The position numbers and the translations under genes were made by a program. A stretch of 64,000 nucleotides of DNA, taken from contig JAQTTV010000006.1 of NCBI GenBank assembly GCA_028710565.1, forward strand, positions 1 through 64,000. The letters are read 5' to 3'. Each line of letters begins with the position of its first letter. Within the stretch, counting starts at the first letter, position 1. Below the pieces are notes generated by a model. That model did no database searches, was not told where the DNA came from, and saw only the letters and a program-made list of their open reading frames with translations. Below are positions 27,032 through 37,026 of the stretch, in pieces. The stretch is from Gallionella sp. Lineage in GTDB: Bacteria > Pseudomonadota > Gammaproteobacteria > Burkholderiales > Gallionellaceae.

Positions 27032-28483
27032 ATGTCCACTCCTAAACCGCACAATGATTTGCCCACTCTAGCGGATAAGCTGGCGTGGGCAGATGAGCTA
27101 AAACGCCTTAGTCAGCGCATTCAAGATTGCCACACGCCCCATGTGTTGGGCATACATGGCGACTGGGGTAGTGGCAAAACCAGCTTTATGCGGCAGTTGC
27201 AAAGAAAGTTAGGCGGAACAATGCCTAATGACGCATCCGTCGTTGATTTCAACGCCAATGGTTCACCTGTCACGCCTGCGCAATATCAACCCACACCAGA
27301 AGAAAAACAACGTCAGAAAGAAATTATTACCATTTGGTTTGATGCATGGCGATATCAAAACGAAGCTGTGCCTGTGGTTGCTTTGCTGCATGAAATGCGG
27401 CGACAAATGGCAGGATGGGCCGCACTGAAAAAGCAGTCAAAGAAGTTAGGAGAAATCACCATTCGGTATTTGTTGAATGGACTTTCAGACGCTGCTAATA
27501 CCATCAGTTTAGAGGGCATACCCAGTGCCGAGAAAATTGAAAAAATCGGTAATGATTGGGAAACGGAACATTATGCGGTGGATTTGGCAAGCGATACCAT
27601 TCGCAGTCATTTGCAGAAAACCATCCAGGCTTTGTTGCCTGAAAAAGAAAAAGGCAGTGACCATTCTCCCCGCGTCGTGGTATTCATCGACGACCTTGAC
27701 CGTTGCAATCCCAAATCCGCGTTTCGTTTGCTGGAAGGGCTGAAAATTTATCTCAGCATACCCAGCTGCGTGTTTGTCTTGGGAATGAATGAACGAATTT
27801 TGGTCGATGCGATTCGGAAGGAGGTTTGCGCGCCGAAAGATACGCCCACGGAAGAGTTGCGGCTGCGCGCCGAGCATTATTTGGAAAAAATCTGCACCGA
27901 TTTTTACCGCTTGCCTTTGCCTACCGATACGGCTGTATTGTTGGGGCAATGGATAGAACACCCCAAACAGCGTTTTGCCTTAATCGCCGCGCTTGGCGAC
28001 ATCGTTTGCCTACCACCTAATCCACGTCGTTTAAAAGCCTTGGCAAATCAATGGGCGCGCTTTGCAAACTATGTCGATTTTCCAGAATCTTTGCCATTGG
28101 AAGTGCAGGAAATTTGGGCAGTGCGAGTGCTGATTGCGGCATATATTCACCAGTTTCATCGGGACTTGTGGGAGCGTTGGCATTTCAACGAGAGATTTAT
28201 AGACGAGATTTTTGACTGGTGCGAGGGACGGCTAATTACCCCTGACTGGGCTAAGATATTTAAACTCACACATCGACCTGACTCGCAAACCAGTCTCCCA
28301 GAGTTTGAACGACCAGAATGGACATCAAATTTTCTCAATCCTGGGGATATTGATATTTTTTGGCTCGATCATCTCATTAGGGTAAAGCGTATATACCTTG
28401 TACAAAAAGACTTCATCCCGTTGCTCAGAGGTAAATCAGAAACATCAACTTCGCAAACAACATTGACACAGGCCACATTATGA
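27032..28483 (+). CDS. KAP-family P-loop NTPase, first gene of a putative defence pair
   Basis: The 483-residue protein has a Walker A motif (GDWGSGKTS, residues 43-51), the KAP-specific 'WFDAWRY' strand (about 110), and a Walker B (VVVFIDDLDRCNP, about 216-228). A helical region and 'PPNPRRLKALANQW' follow, as in KAP NTPases. Many KAP proteins carry membrane helices inside the ATPase; none is evident here, so it is probably soluble. The stop overlaps the next start (ATGA), so the NACHT-LRR partner is coupled. Role in phage defence is inferred from the family, the partner and the inserted position. No clear ribosome site precedes the ATG. Confidence 0.85.
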   Translation: MSTPKPHNDLPTLADKLAWADELKRLSQRIQDCHTPHVLGIHGDWGSGKTSFMRQLQRKLGGTMPNDASVVDFNANGSPVTPAQYQPTPEEKQRQKEIITIWFDAWRYQNEAVPVVALLHEMRRQMAGWAALKKQSKKLGEITIRYLLNGLSDAANTISLEGIPSAEKIEKIGNDWETEHYAVDLASDTIRSHLQKTIQALLPEKEKGSDHSPRVVVFIDDLDRCNPKSAFRLLEGLKIYLSIPSCVFVLGMNERILVDAIRKEVCAPKDTPTEELRLRAEHYLEKICTDFYRLPLPTDTAVLLGQWIEHPKQRFALIAALGDIVCLPPNPRRLKALANQWARFANYVDFPESLPLEVQEIWAVRVLIAAYIHQFHRDLWERWHFNERFIDEIFDWCEGRLITPDWAKIFKLTHRPDSQTSLPEFERPEWTSNFLNPGDIDIFWLDHLIRVKRIYLVQKDFIPLLRGKSETSTSQTTLTQATL

Positions 28484-30801
28484 ACAATTCATCCACGTTA
28501 AAACTTTGGGATGACTACAGCTTGCGTCCCTATCTTGGCGAAATCCGTCGTCGCCACGGCATTATCGAAACCTTGGCGATGCCGTCCATGCACGACTTGC
28601 CGCCCTCGCGCATTGAAACCTTGTTTGTCTCGCCCTTGTTGGCGGAAAGCTCGGTCAATGCAGAAAGTGACCCTGAAACTTGGCCGTCAGGCTTAGGGCT
28701 GTTCCAAGCCTTGGAGGCACATCCGCGCTTAGTGGTGTTGGGTGACCCTGGCGGCGGCAAAACCACCTTGAGCAACTGGTTGGCGTGGCGATTGTCGGCG
28801 GGGCTGACTGCTCCGTTGCCTGAAGTGTTGACCGAACGCATCCCCTTGCCCTGTGTGCTGCGCGATATGTCGTCGGATTTATTTGCTAACGCGCCCACGG
28901 TGTCGGATTTGGCGGTCAAAATTGCCCAGCACTTATTGGGCGACAAAGCCGATGCCGCGCTGATGGACAGTTTGCAAGCGCGCGTGGTGGCGGGGCAGTA
29001 TGTGCTGATTCTGGACGGCGTGGATGAAGTCGCCGTTGCCCATCGCAAAGTCATTGCGGATTGGATGCGGCAGGCGCATGAGCAAAACGCTTGTGTGTTG
29101 GCGACTTCGCGTATTGTGGGGTATGAGGATGGTGTGATTGACCAGCTTATAATTGATGAAAATCTTGATTTTGATGAAATCATGGATGCGCCAATATCAT
29201 CACTTGACCAGACCTTTCTAAAAAAGTTAATGCAGCAAAGTTTATTCGTGCCAAACTCGACTGGTGTTTGGGCAGAACGCCGCTATCTCTTGCCCTTCGA
29301 CCCGCAACGCATCGCCGCTTTTGCCGAAAACTGGTATCGCCAACGCTGCGGCACGGAGCAGGAAGCGCGGCAAAAAACCAACGATTTACTCACGGCGATT
29401 GCGCAATCCGACACCACGCGGCAATTGGCACGCACGCCGAATTTGCTCAGTATGATGGCGATTGTTCACCGTGAACGCGCCCATTTACCCGACGGTAAAG
29501 CGTTGTTGTACGAAGAAATCGCCAACGCCTATATCAACACCATCGACCAGCAACGCAAAATTTTGCCCAACGATGCGCTTGCTCCTTATGCGTGGAAAGC
29601 GCGCAAAGGTTGGTTGGCGTATATCGCCTTTCAAATGCAGCGACTGCGCAGCGGGGAGGAAAAGGTCGCAGGTGTATTGACCGATGAAAGAAACAATCTG
29701 GCAATCCAACGACTTCAGGACGGGGAAGGTAAGGACGCGGGAGTATCAGTTGATGAGGCAACGGTTCAAAATTGGTTAAGTATAGCAATGCAGCAATCTG
29801 GCGTGGCACAGCCCGAAGCCACCGCACGCGAGTATTTGCGCTGGGTCGCCCGCCGTAGCGGACTGTTATTGCCACGCGGCGCAGGTCGCTATGCCTTTGT
29901 TCACCTGAGTTTTCAAGAGTATTTTTGCGCCTGCCACTTAGCTACTCGCATCGTCAGCCCTGCTTTTGTGAGAGACAGACTCAAAGAAGATGAACCTGTT
30001 ACCAAAGCAGCTCTCGCGGGCTGGGCAATGTCCACTGTCTGGCGCGAAACGCTAGTAATTCTTTTTGAGCTGATTTCCGCCGAACAAGATGCCGATTGGA
30101 TAGTGGATTTAACGGAGATTGTGTTTGGGGAGTATGTCGAGAAAGCTGATTTTGACGATGAACAAGCTGAACTCGCAGCACGACTTATATTAGATCGACA
30201 TATTCGATTGAGTGATGAGTGGAAGGACCGTTTAGCCTATCGTTGTAGTCTTGCTGCGTGTTTTTCTTGGATTGTTGGAAAGCAAGAAAATTTCGTTTGG
30301 CAAGTGGCTGTAGCTCACGGCTATGCCGCTGATATTGAAAATATTCTTGAACCCTCAACGCGACTACGAGTAGTAACGACGCGCAATCTAAAACTCAAGG
30401 ACTTGTCACCATTAATGAAATGCCCAAATTTACAGTACCTTGATCTAAGTGAAACTGCCGTATCAGATATTAGTTCTTTGGAATCATTGACTAATTTGTG
30501 CGTGCTTGACCTTAGCAACACACCCGTATCCGATGTAAGTGCATTGGCAAACTTGACGCATTTGTGGTGGCTTAGTCTCCTAAATACCACCGTATCCGAT
30601 GTTCACTCACTAACGAAATTGACGAGCTTGAAGTATCTTTTTCTTCGTCTAACAGCTGTCGCCAATGTCGCCCCTCTAACAGGATTGACGAATTTACGGT
30701 ATCTATCCATAAGTGGAACTGTCGCAACTGATGTAAGTGCACTCTCTCACTTAACCAACCTTACAATCATCGGACTCCCCGAACAACCTTCCAAGACTTA
30801 A
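28480..30801 (+). CDS. NACHT NTPase with C-terminal leucine-rich repeats
   Basis: The 773-residue STAND ATPase has a short N-terminal part (1-80), a NACHT domain with Walker A (VLGDPGGGKTTLSNW, about 86-100) and Walker B with the NACHT acidic pair (VLILDGVDEVA, about 174-184), then a helical segment. 'YAFVHLSFQEYFCACHL' is a winged-helix/helical feature seen in bacterial NACHT proteins. About six 22-residue leucine-rich repeats end the protein (about 637-773; pattern L..L..L.LS.T.VSDVS.L). The NACHT-LRR order is that of animal NLRs and some bacterial bNACHT defence proteins. It overlaps the KAP gene by four bases; trmB starts three bases after its stop. Confidence 0.88.
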   Translation: MNNSSTLKLWDDYSLRPYLGEIRRRHGIIETLAMPSMHDLPPSRIETLFVSPLLAESSVNAESDPETWPSGLGLFQALEAHPRLVVLGDPGGGKTTLSNWLAWRLSAGLTAPLPEVLTERIPLPCVLRDMSSDLFANAPTVSDLAVKIAQHLLGDKADAALMDSLQARVVAGQYVLILDGVDEVAVAHRKVIADWMRQAHEQNACVLATSRIVGYEDGVIDQLIIDENLDFDEIMDAPISSLDQTFLKKLMQQSLFVPNSTGVWAERRYLLPFDPQRIAAFAENWYRQRCGTEQEARQKTNDLLTAIAQSDTTRQLARTPNLLSMMAIVHRERAHLPDGKALLYEEIANAYINTIDQQRKILPNDALAPYAWKARKGWLAYIAFQMQRLRSGEEKVAGVLTDERNNLAIQRLQDGEGKDAGVSVDEATVQNWLSIAMQQSGVAQPEATAREYLRWVARRSGLLLPRGAGRYAFVHLSFQEYFCACHLATRIVSPAFVRDRLKEDEPVTKAALAGWAMSTVWRETLVILFELISAEQDADWIVDLTEIVFGEYVEKADFDDEQAELAARLILDRHIRLSDEWKDRLAYRCSLAACFSWIVGKQENFVWQVAVAHGYAADIENILEPSTRLRVVTTRNLKLKDLSPLMKCPNLQYLDLSETAVSDISSLESLTNLCVLDLSNTPVSDVSALANLTHLWWLSLLNTTVSDVHSLTKLTSLKYLFLRLTAVANVAPLTGLTNLRYLSISGTVATDVSALSHLTNLTIIGLPEQPSKT

Positions 30802-30804
30802 ACT

Positions 30805-31494
30805 ATGACCGAATCCATCAACCCACAACACCCCCACATCCGCAGTTTTGTGCGCCGCCAAGGGCGGGTTTCGCCTGCTCAACAACGCGCTTGTGACACA
30901 TTATTGCCACAATTTGGCATCGCTTACCAAGCTGAACGACTTAATCTTAAAGCTGCCTTTGCCCGTCCCGCACCGAAAATTTTAGAAATTGGCTTTGGCA
31001 TGGGCGACAGCACGGCGACCATAGCCGCCGCACATCGTGAGCTGGATTATTTGTGCTTGGAAGTGCATACCCCTGGGGTGGGCAATTTGTTGAAGTTGAT
31101 CGACAGCGAGCAACTGAGCAACATCCGCATTATCCAGCACGATGCGGTGGAGGTGATGCGCGATATGCTGGACGATGGCAGTTTGGACGGCATCCACATT
31201 TTCTTCCCCGACCCGTGGCACAAAGCGCGTCACAATAAACGGCGGCTGATTCAATCGCCGTTTATCGCGCAACTGGTGCAAAAGCTGAAAATCGGCGGCT
31301 ATATTCACGTCGCCACCGATTGGGAGGATTACGCGGTGCAAGTGTTGGCGGTGTTGTCCGCCGAGCCGTTGTTGCAAAACACCTGCGCCGACTACGCCCC
31401 CCGCCCCGATTACCGCCCGCTGACCAAGTTTGAAAAACGAGGCTTGAACCTAGGGCATGGTGTGTGGGATTTGGTGTTTGTAAGAGCAAGTTAA
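30805..31494 (+). CDS. trmB: tRNA (guanine-N7-)-methyltransferase
   Basis: The 229-residue SAM-dependent enzyme methylates G46 of tRNA. Motif I is '[16 protein letters not shown]'; the family-specific '[15 protein letters not shown]' and C-terminal 'TKFEKRG' are present. The ATG lies three bases after the NACHT-LRR stop and has no evident Shine-Dalgarno, so its expression now seems to depend on the upstream operon. A good terminator follows. Confidence 0.96.
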   Translation: MTESINPQHPHIRSFVRRQGRVSPAQQRACDTLLPQFGIAYQAERLNLKAAFARPAPKILEIGFGMGDSTATIAAAHRELDYLCLEVHTPGVGNLLKLIDSEQLSNIRIIQHDAVEVMRDMLDDGSLDGIHIFFPDPWHKARHNKRRLIQSPFIAQLVQKLKIGGYIHVATDWEDYAVQVLAVLSAEPLLQNTCADYAPRPDYRPLTKFEKRGLNLGHGVWDLVFVRAS

Positions 31495-31516
31495 GGTCTT
31501 CTCAAACATAATCATG

Positions 31517-31548
31517 AAAAAACCCGCAGCGATGCGGGTTTTTGTTTT
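31517..31548 (+). terminator. Rho-independent terminator after trmB
   Basis: AACCCGCA / TGCGGGTT hairpin with a GCGA loop and a following T-rich tract. Confidence 0.9.
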
Positions 31549-31562
31549 GGGAGTGGCTAATT

Positions 31563-31636
31563 GGCTCGTCATCTTCGCGTAGGCGGAGATCCAGCTCTTA
31601 ATCTAGCTGAATGCTTGCCGCGGTAGGAATGACAAA
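31563..31636. repeat. Short inverted-end repeat
   Basis: About 74 bases bounded by CGTCAT and ATGAC, with an inner TTCGCGTAGGCGGAGATCCAG segment. It looks like the common short palindromic elements that carry GTCAT...ATGAC ends; only one copy of this exact type is in the window. Confidence 0.4.
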
Positions 31637-31657
31637 ATCTCAATCGTTATTGCGTGA

Positions 31658-33325
31658 TTACTCCCACTCAATCGTTGCAGGTGGTTTGCCTGAAATGTCA
31701 TACACCACGCGGTTGATGCCACGGACTTCGTTGATGATGCGGTTGCTGACTTTGCCGAGCAGGCTGTGCGGTAATTCTGCCCAATGTGCGGTCATAAAGT
31801 CTTGGGTTTGCACGGCGCGCAGGGCGACGACCCATTCGTAGGTGCGACCGTCGCCCATCACGCCGACGGATTTGACGGGCAGGAATACGGCGAAGGCTTG
31901 GGAGGTGGCATCGTACCAAGTTTTAACCTCCCTCTCCCCTTGGGAGAGGGGCGGGGTGAGGGCTTGCGTGTTGGCTGAAGCGTTTCCCTCACCCTGCCCT
32001 CTCCCAGCGGGAGAGGGTTCATATCGGGTGTTGCGCAGTTCTTCGATGAAAATCGCGTCCGCGCGGCGCAGCAAGTCGGCGTATTCACGTTTGACTTCGC
32101 CCAAGATGCGCACGCCTAAGCCTGGACCTGGGAAGGGGTGGCGATAGACCATTTCGGGCGCAAGCCCAAGCGCCACACCGAGTTCGCGCACTTCGTCTTT
32201 GAACAACTCGCGCAGCGGTTCAAGCAATTTCAGATGCAAGGATTCTGGCAAGCCGCCGACGTTGTGGTGGGATTTGATGGTGTGGGCTTTTTTGTTTTTG
32301 CCGCCAGCCGATTCGATCACGTCGGGGTAAATCGTGCCTTGCGCCAACCATTTGGCTTGCGGCAATTTTTTGGCTTCGTGTTGGAACACTTCCACGAATT
32401 CGCGCCCGATGATTTTGCGTTTCTGTTCGGGGTCGGAAACACCTTTCAAGAACCCCAAAAACTCGCCGCTGGCATCGACGTGAATGACTTTTACCCCTAA
32501 GTGGTCAGCGAAGGTTTGCATCACTTGTTCGGCTTCGTTCAAGCGCAGCAAGCCGTTATCGACAAACACACAGGTGAGCTGGTCACCGATGGCGCGGTGC
32601 AACAACACCGCCGCGACAGAGGAATCCACCCCGCCCGACAAACCCAAAATCACTTCGTCCGTGCCAACTTGGGCGCGGATTTTGGCGACGGCTACGTCGA
32701 TGTAATTCGGCATATTCCAGTCTTGACCGCAACCGCAAATTTCATGCACAAAGCGGCTCAACATCGCCTTTCCTTGGTGGGTGTGCGTCACTTCTGGGTG
32801 GAATTGCACGGCGTAAAAACGGCGCGCTTCATCTGCCATCGCGGCGATGGGCGTGGTCGGGTTGCTGGCGATGACGCTAAAGCCCGCAGGCAGCGCGGTC
32901 ACTTTGTCGCCGTGGCTCATCCACACGTCCATCAAGCCGTGACCTTGCTCGTTGCTGCGATCTTGGATGTCGCGGAACAGCGCGGAATGACATTGGGCGC
33001 GCACTTCGGCATAACCGAATTCGCGCACCGTGCCTGTTTCCACTGTGCCGCCCAGTTGTGCCGCCATGGTTTGCATCCCATAGCACACGCCTAAAACAGG
33101 CACGCCGAGTTCAAAAACGATCTGCGGCGCACGCGGCGTATCGCCTTCGGTCACAGAATTAGGCCCGCCCGACAAAATAATGCCGCTGGGTTGAAAGTCG
33201 CGAATAAAGTCGGCATCAACATCGCATGGATGCAATTCGCAGTAAACCTGCGCCTCGCGCACACGGCGCGCAATCAGTTGCGTGTATTGAGAACCGAAGT
33301 CTAGGATAAGGATTTTGTGGGACAT
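31658..33325 (-). CDS. guaA: GMP synthase with in-frame repeat insertion
   Basis: The 555-residue enzyme makes GMP from XMP and glutamine. The N-terminal class I amidotransferase has its catalytic Cys in '[11 protein letters not shown]' and His/Glu in 'HPEVTHT'; the PP-loop ATPase has '[12 protein letters not shown]', and the C-terminus is 'PPATIEWE'. I set the start at [11 protein letters not shown]; the open frame continues 37 codons upstream without support. It is about 30-35 residues longer than normal because residues about 435-467, in the dimerisation domain before '[19 protein letters not shown]', are a translated palindromic repeat. Downstream of guaB. Confidence 0.96.
   Translation of the reverse strand: MSHKILILDFGSQYTQLIARRVREAQVYCELHPCDVDADFIRDFQPSGIILSGGPNSVTEGDTPRAPQIVFELGVPVLGVCYGMQTMAAQLGGTVETGTVREFGYAEVRAQCHSALFRDIQDRSNEQGHGLMDVWMSHGDKVTALPAGFSVIASNPTTPIAAMADEARRFYAVQFHPEVTHTHQGKAMLSRFVHEICGCGQDWNMPNYIDVAVAKIRAQVGTDEVILGLSGGVDSSVAAVLLHRAIGDQLTCVFVDNGLLRLNEAEQVMQTFADHLGVKVIHVDASGEFLGFLKGVSDPEQKRKIIGREFVEVFQHEAKKLPQAKWLAQGTIYPDVIESAGGKNKKAHTIKSHHNVGGLPESLHLKLLEPLRELFKDEVRELGVALGLAPEMVYRHPFPGPGLGVRILGEVKREYADLLRRADAIFIEELRNTRYEPSPAGRGQGEGNASANTQALTPPLSQGEREVKTWYDATSQAFAVFLPVKSVGVMGDGRTYEWVVALRAVQTQDFMTAHWAELPHSLLGKVSNRIINEVRGINRVVYDISGKPPATIEWE
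31928..32019. repeat. Double palindromic G/C repeat inside guaA
   Basis: Two hairpins (CCTCTCCCCTTGGGAGAGG and CCCTCTCCCAGCGGGAGAGGG in structure) are joined by about 40 bases. They are translated in frame as a Pro/Ser/Gly/Arg/Glu-rich insertion in GuaA. The same arrangement occurs inside metG. Confidence 0.85.
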
Positions 33326-33336
33326 GGTGATTGGCT

Positions 33337-33491
33337 GTGAAACGTGAAAGGTGAAAGGTGATGGAGGGGTGCGAAAGGTGGTGTGGAAGTTGAAACATTG
33401 AGGGAGCACATAGATAGGTGAAACGAAGTCTGACACTTCACCTCACCCACCATACTACCTACGTTTCACTTTTCACATTTCACCTTTCACG
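33337..33491. repeat. Inverted arrays of a GTGAAAN heptamer between guaB and guaA
   Basis: Four tandem near-copies of GTGAAA(N) stand at 33337-33361 and four or five in the opposite orientation at 33461-33491, with a further pair (AGGTGAA / TTCACCT) in the middle. They fill most of the 170-base guaB-guaA gap and could fold into a long stem in the mRNA. Confidence 0.6.
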
Positions 33492-33495
33492 GTCT

Positions 33496-34956
33496 TCAAT
33501 CAATATGATAATTCGGTGCTTCCTTGGTGATCTGCACATCATGCACGTGTGACTCACGAATGCCTGAGGACGTAATTTCGACGAATTCAGCTTTTTCGTG
33601 GGTGTCGGCGATCGTGGCACAGCCGAGGTAGCCCATGCTGGCGCGCAAGCCGCCCATCAATTGATGAATCACGGCCAACGCACTGCCTTTGTAGGGGACG
33701 CGACCTTCTACACCTTCAGGCACGAGTTTGTCGTGATTGGCTTCGTTTTCTTGGAAATAACGGTCGCTAGAACCTTGTTGCATCGCGCCCAAGCTGCCCA
33801 TGCCGCGATACGATTTGTACGAACGACCTTGGTATAACTCGATTTCGCCAGGAGCTTCTTCTGTGCCCGCAAACAATCCGCCCAGCATGACCGCGTGCGC
33901 GCCAGCAGCAATCGCTTTAGCGATGTCGCCCGAATAACGAATCCCGCCATCGGCAATCAGCGGAACGCCTGTGCCAGCCAAAGCATTCGCCACATTTTGA
34001 ATCGCGGCAATTTGCGGCACACCAACGCCTGCGACAATACGCGTCGTGCAAATCGACCCTGGACCGATACCGACTTTTACCCCGTCCGCACCATGATCGA
34101 CCAATGCCAATGCCGCCGCCGCCGTGGCAATGTTGCCGCCGATGACTTCAATGTGAGGATAGTTGCGCTTCACCCATTTGACGCGATCCAACACGCCTTG
34201 GGAATGTCCGTGTGCGGTATCCACCACGATGACATCCACGCCCGCTTCTGCCAAAAACGCCACGCGTTCTTCCGTGCCTTCGCCCACGCCCACTGCCGCG
34301 CCGACGCGCAGATGCCCCAGCACATCTTTGCATGCCAAGGGATGTTCATTAGATTTCAAAATATCTTTGACGGTCATTAAGCCTCGTAGCTCAAATGCAT
34401 CATTCACCACCAACACGCGCTCAATGCGATGTTCGTGCATCAAATTACGTGCATCTTCACGGCTGGTATTTTCTTTGACCGTAATCAGCTGTTCAGCGGA
34501 GGTCATAATGTTGCGCACGGGTTGATCCAGATTGCTTTCAAAACGCAAATCGCGGTTGGTCACAATCCCGATCAGTTTTTTACCTTGCACCACAGGTAAG
34601 CCCGAAATTCGGTGCTGACGAGTCAGGCTCAAAACATTGCGCACCGACATGTCAGGCGAAATGGTGATGGGATCTTTCAATACGCCGCTCTCAAAGCGTT
34701 TGACCTTGGCCACTTGCGCTGCTTGGGCATGAGAGGTCATGTTTTTGTGGATAATCCCAATGCCGCCCTCTTGCGCCAAGGCAATCGCCAAGCGCGCTTC
34801 GGTAACCGTGTCCATCGCCGCAGAGATGACGGGGATATTCAGTTTGATGTTGCGTGTAAGTTGCGTGCGCAGCGTGACATCACGTGGCAAAACATTGGAA
34901 TAAGCAGGGACGAGCAAAACGTCGTCAAAGGTTAATGCTTTTTGAATAATGCGCAT
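33496..34956 (-). CDS. guaB: Inosine-5'-monophosphate dehydrogenase
   Basis: The 486-residue enzyme oxidises IMP to XMP with NAD+. The barrel is interrupted by two CBS domains (about residues 92-205). The catalytic cysteine lies in '[11 protein letters not shown]', and the flap region '[10 protein letters not shown]' follows. The start is the ATG behind GAGGTGG; the upstream in-frame ATG 12 codons earlier has no such site. The operon continues into guaA. Confidence 0.97.
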   Translation of the reverse strand: MRIIQKALTFDDVLLVPAYSNVLPRDVTLRTQLTRNIKLNIPVISAAMDTVTEARLAIALAQEGGIGIIHKNMTSHAQAAQVAKVKRFESGVLKDPITISPDMSVRNVLSLTRQHRISGLPVVQGKKLIGIVTNRDLRFESNLDQPVRNIMTSAEQLITVKENTSREDARNLMHEHRIERVLVVNDAFELRGLMTVKDILKSNEHPLACKDVLGHLRVGAAVGVGEGTEERVAFLAEAGVDVIVVDTAHGHSQGVLDRVKWVKRNYPHIEVIGGNIATAAAALALVDHGADGVKVGIGPGSICTTRIVAGVGVPQIAAIQNVANALAGTGVPLIADGGIRYSGDIAKAIAAGAHAVMLGGLFAGTEEAPGEIELYQGRSYKSYRGMGSLGAMQQGSSDRYFQENEANHDKLVPEGVEGRVPYKGSALAVIHQLMGGLRASMGYLGCATIADTHEKAEFVEITSSGIRESHVHDVQITKEAPNYHID

Positions 34957-35151
34957 GTTGAACCACCTCGGCAAAGCGCGGATTATACGCATCCACGCGG
35001 GGCTGGTAAATCGCCCATTTTATCTAAGCGGTTCAATCTGCCGAATTAAGGAGTTGGGAATCTTAAATGTGCCAATTAACGAAGGGTGAAGGTTGAGTCC
35101 TTGTCTCCCTTCCCTCTTTGTCATGGGTATCCAAACAACTTTCAATCATTT
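34957..35151. other. Promoter region of guaBA, no gene seen
   Basis: About 195 bases upstream of guaB without coding potential. A 'CATGGGTATCCAAACAACTT' stretch near 35122 resembles the outer end of the adjoining R4 repeat and may be a second, decayed end. Confidence 0.4.
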
Positions 35152-35411
35152 TGGAACAAGGGTGCATTAAAAATTTTTATTCAAAGACAACAACACCCGA
35201 ACGTCTGGATTTGAACCCAGACTCCCCTCGCCCGTTTACGGGAGAGGGGTTGGGGGAGAGGGTGCGCCGAAGGAGCGAATTGCATCCAAATAAGTCGCGT
35301 GCAACGTGTCCCCGCAAATGTGAAGCATGTTGTTTTTAAATGAAATTATACCCCCACCCTAACCCTCCCCCTGCTAGGGGGAGGGAACAAAGTTGTGTCG
35401 ATACCTATGCC
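35152..35411. mobile_element. R4 repeat, left copy of an inverted pair
   Basis: About 260 bases that are clearly similar, in reverse complement, to 37794-38053. Shared landmarks are the outer GGAACAAGGGTGCATTA end, TCTGGATTTGAACCCAGA, a CCCCTCGCCC...GGGAGAGGGG palindrome, GAATTGCATCCA, a CCCTCCCCCTGCTAGGGGGAGGG palindrome, and the inner GATACCTATGCC end. No coding capacity. It ends 20 bases after the DUF4139 gene stop. Confidence 0.7.
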
Positions 35412-35431
35412 TCTTTGCCCTTCGCTATTCT

Positions 35432-36862
35432 TTAATACTTTACCAGCACCCGATAACTCAAGGTCGTGCTGCTTTCGGCGGGGACGCTGATTCGCCAAAC
35501 GGCTGTGTGGCTGGTGGCTTTTTCGTAAGGGTGGCTGTAGCGCAACATTTTCCAATCCGCAGGAATCGGTTCTTGCACCGTCACCATCACCGCTTCTGAT
35601 TTGGCATTTTTCAGCACGATTTCATACGCAGTTTCGTAAATGCCATTGTTTTTGCTGTCAATTTTTTTAAAGTCAGTTTGTTTCTTGTCAGCGGTGACAT
35701 CAAACGCTTCGCCCAATTTCAGTCGTACTTTTTCATTTTTGGGGGTGTGATCTATGCTGTCTTCGCCCACAAATTGCGCATTGCCACTGCCATCTTTCTT
35801 GTAAACCCGCACCACCCCTTTGGGCAACGGCATCCCTAAGCGGCTGGCTTCTCGGTTATCGAATTCAACAAATACGCCTAACTTCATTTTTTGCCCCAAA
35901 TCGCCGTAGCTGCTTTGGTAGTAATAATCTGAGCCTTGCAACAGCAATTCTTTACGCACAGGCACGGAAGTTGCAGACAATAAAGCGACTTGCTTGGTTT
36001 GCTGCTCCGCAATGGTGGTGGGGCGATCTAGGGTGTACAAATGGTATTCCAACAAGGTTTCTTCGCGCATTTTGGGTGCCGCATCTCGCACCGCCATCGC
36101 CATCATCGGTGCGGGGGCAAAGCGTTCTTGCCGTACTTCATTGACATCGCCCGCCACCAATTGCATCTTGGCATTGCGGTACGTTGTGCCGCTGGTATTG
36201 GTTAGCGTTACCCAGCCCGATAAATCCAACTTGTCATCCGTGGCATTCAGTTCCGCCACATAATCCGCACGCCAACTCAAGCCACTGGTCAGATAACTTA
36301 ATTCCACATCCTGTTGCTTTGCGCCTTGGTTATCTAATTGCATCGCCAACGTGGGGCGGTCACGCAGATTTTTCGGCACATCGCCATAAACAATCCGTCC
36401 TGGAATACCCGTTTCGATACGGTTCCCGATCTGCAACACCACGCCATTATTTGCCGCCAAGACGTTTGCTGTTTCGCTGGATTCCGCGCCCGTGGTGGGA
36501 TGCGTGCGTATCACCGTCACGGTCTTGCCTACATATTTCTCCAGCAGTGCCTGTGGCGTGAGCAAATCAAAATCGAAATTCTGCTCCACTACCTTTAACG
36601 CTCCCACCGAAGTTAAACTGCGCAACAACGCCGTTTCGGGGCGAATGCGCGCACTCACATCTCGAAACGCCAGCAGATTCGCCCCACTATTGAGCGAGAT
36701 CCTGCGCTGATCTTTTACCAGCGCGAGATTAGCGTTGTAAATCGTCACCGCCACCTGTTGTTGATCTTGCAAGGTGCTGCGAACCTCCTCCGTTTCCGCC
36801 GCAACGGTATGACTCAAAGCCAGCAACAAGCTGGTCAGCACGACTCGATGTTTAAACGACAT
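35432..36862 (-). CDS. DUF4139 domain-containing exported protein
   Basis: The 476-residue product has a signal peptide (MSFKHRVVLTSLLLALSHTVAA) behind an AGGAGA ribosome site, which decides the start. The mature part is strand-rich and resembles the DUF4139 family, with 'LTSGLSWRADYVAEL' and 'GWVTLTNTSGTTYRNAKMQLVAGDV' as typical stretches and a C-terminal 'SSTTLSYRVLVKY'. The function is unknown; export to the periplasm is predicted. It is divergent from queD and lies inside the block bracketed by inverted R4 repeats. Confidence 0.82.
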   Translation of the reverse strand: MSFKHRVVLTSLLLALSHTVAAETEEVRSTLQDQQQVAVTIYNANLALVKDQRRISLNSGANLLAFRDVSARIRPETALLRSLTSVGALKVVEQNFDFDLLTPQALLEKYVGKTVTVIRTHPTTGAESSETANVLAANNGVVLQIGNRIETGIPGRIVYGDVPKNLRDRPTLAMQLDNQGAKQQDVELSYLTSGLSWRADYVAELNATDDKLDLSGWVTLTNTSGTTYRNAKMQLVAGDVNEVRQERFAPAPMMAMAVRDAAPKMREETLLEYHLYTLDRPTTIAEQQTKQVALLSATSVPVRKELLLQGSDYYYQSSYGDLGQKMKLGVFVEFDNREASRLGMPLPKGVVRVYKKDGSGNAQFVGEDSIDHTPKNEKVRLKLGEAFDVTADKKQTDFKKIDSKNNGIYETAYEIVLKNAKSEAVMVTVQEPIPADWKMLRYSHPYEKATSHTAVWRISVPAESSTTLSYRVLVKY

Positions 36863-37026
36863 GATGTTCTCCTGTATTAGGGTAGGGAAGCAAGCTGCGG
36901 CTATTCTTGCATTGCATGGCCAACTTTGCAAACCAAATACCCAACGCAAAACAAACACCTACCTTCTCCTACTCTCGCACCGTCAACCCCGCTATAATCC
37001 GCGCCACTTTTATAGACAGACTTATT

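Noticed and set aside
33337-33491. CRISPR-like or regulatory iteron array
   Set aside because: Seven-base units without spacers, in two orientations; no replication gene near.
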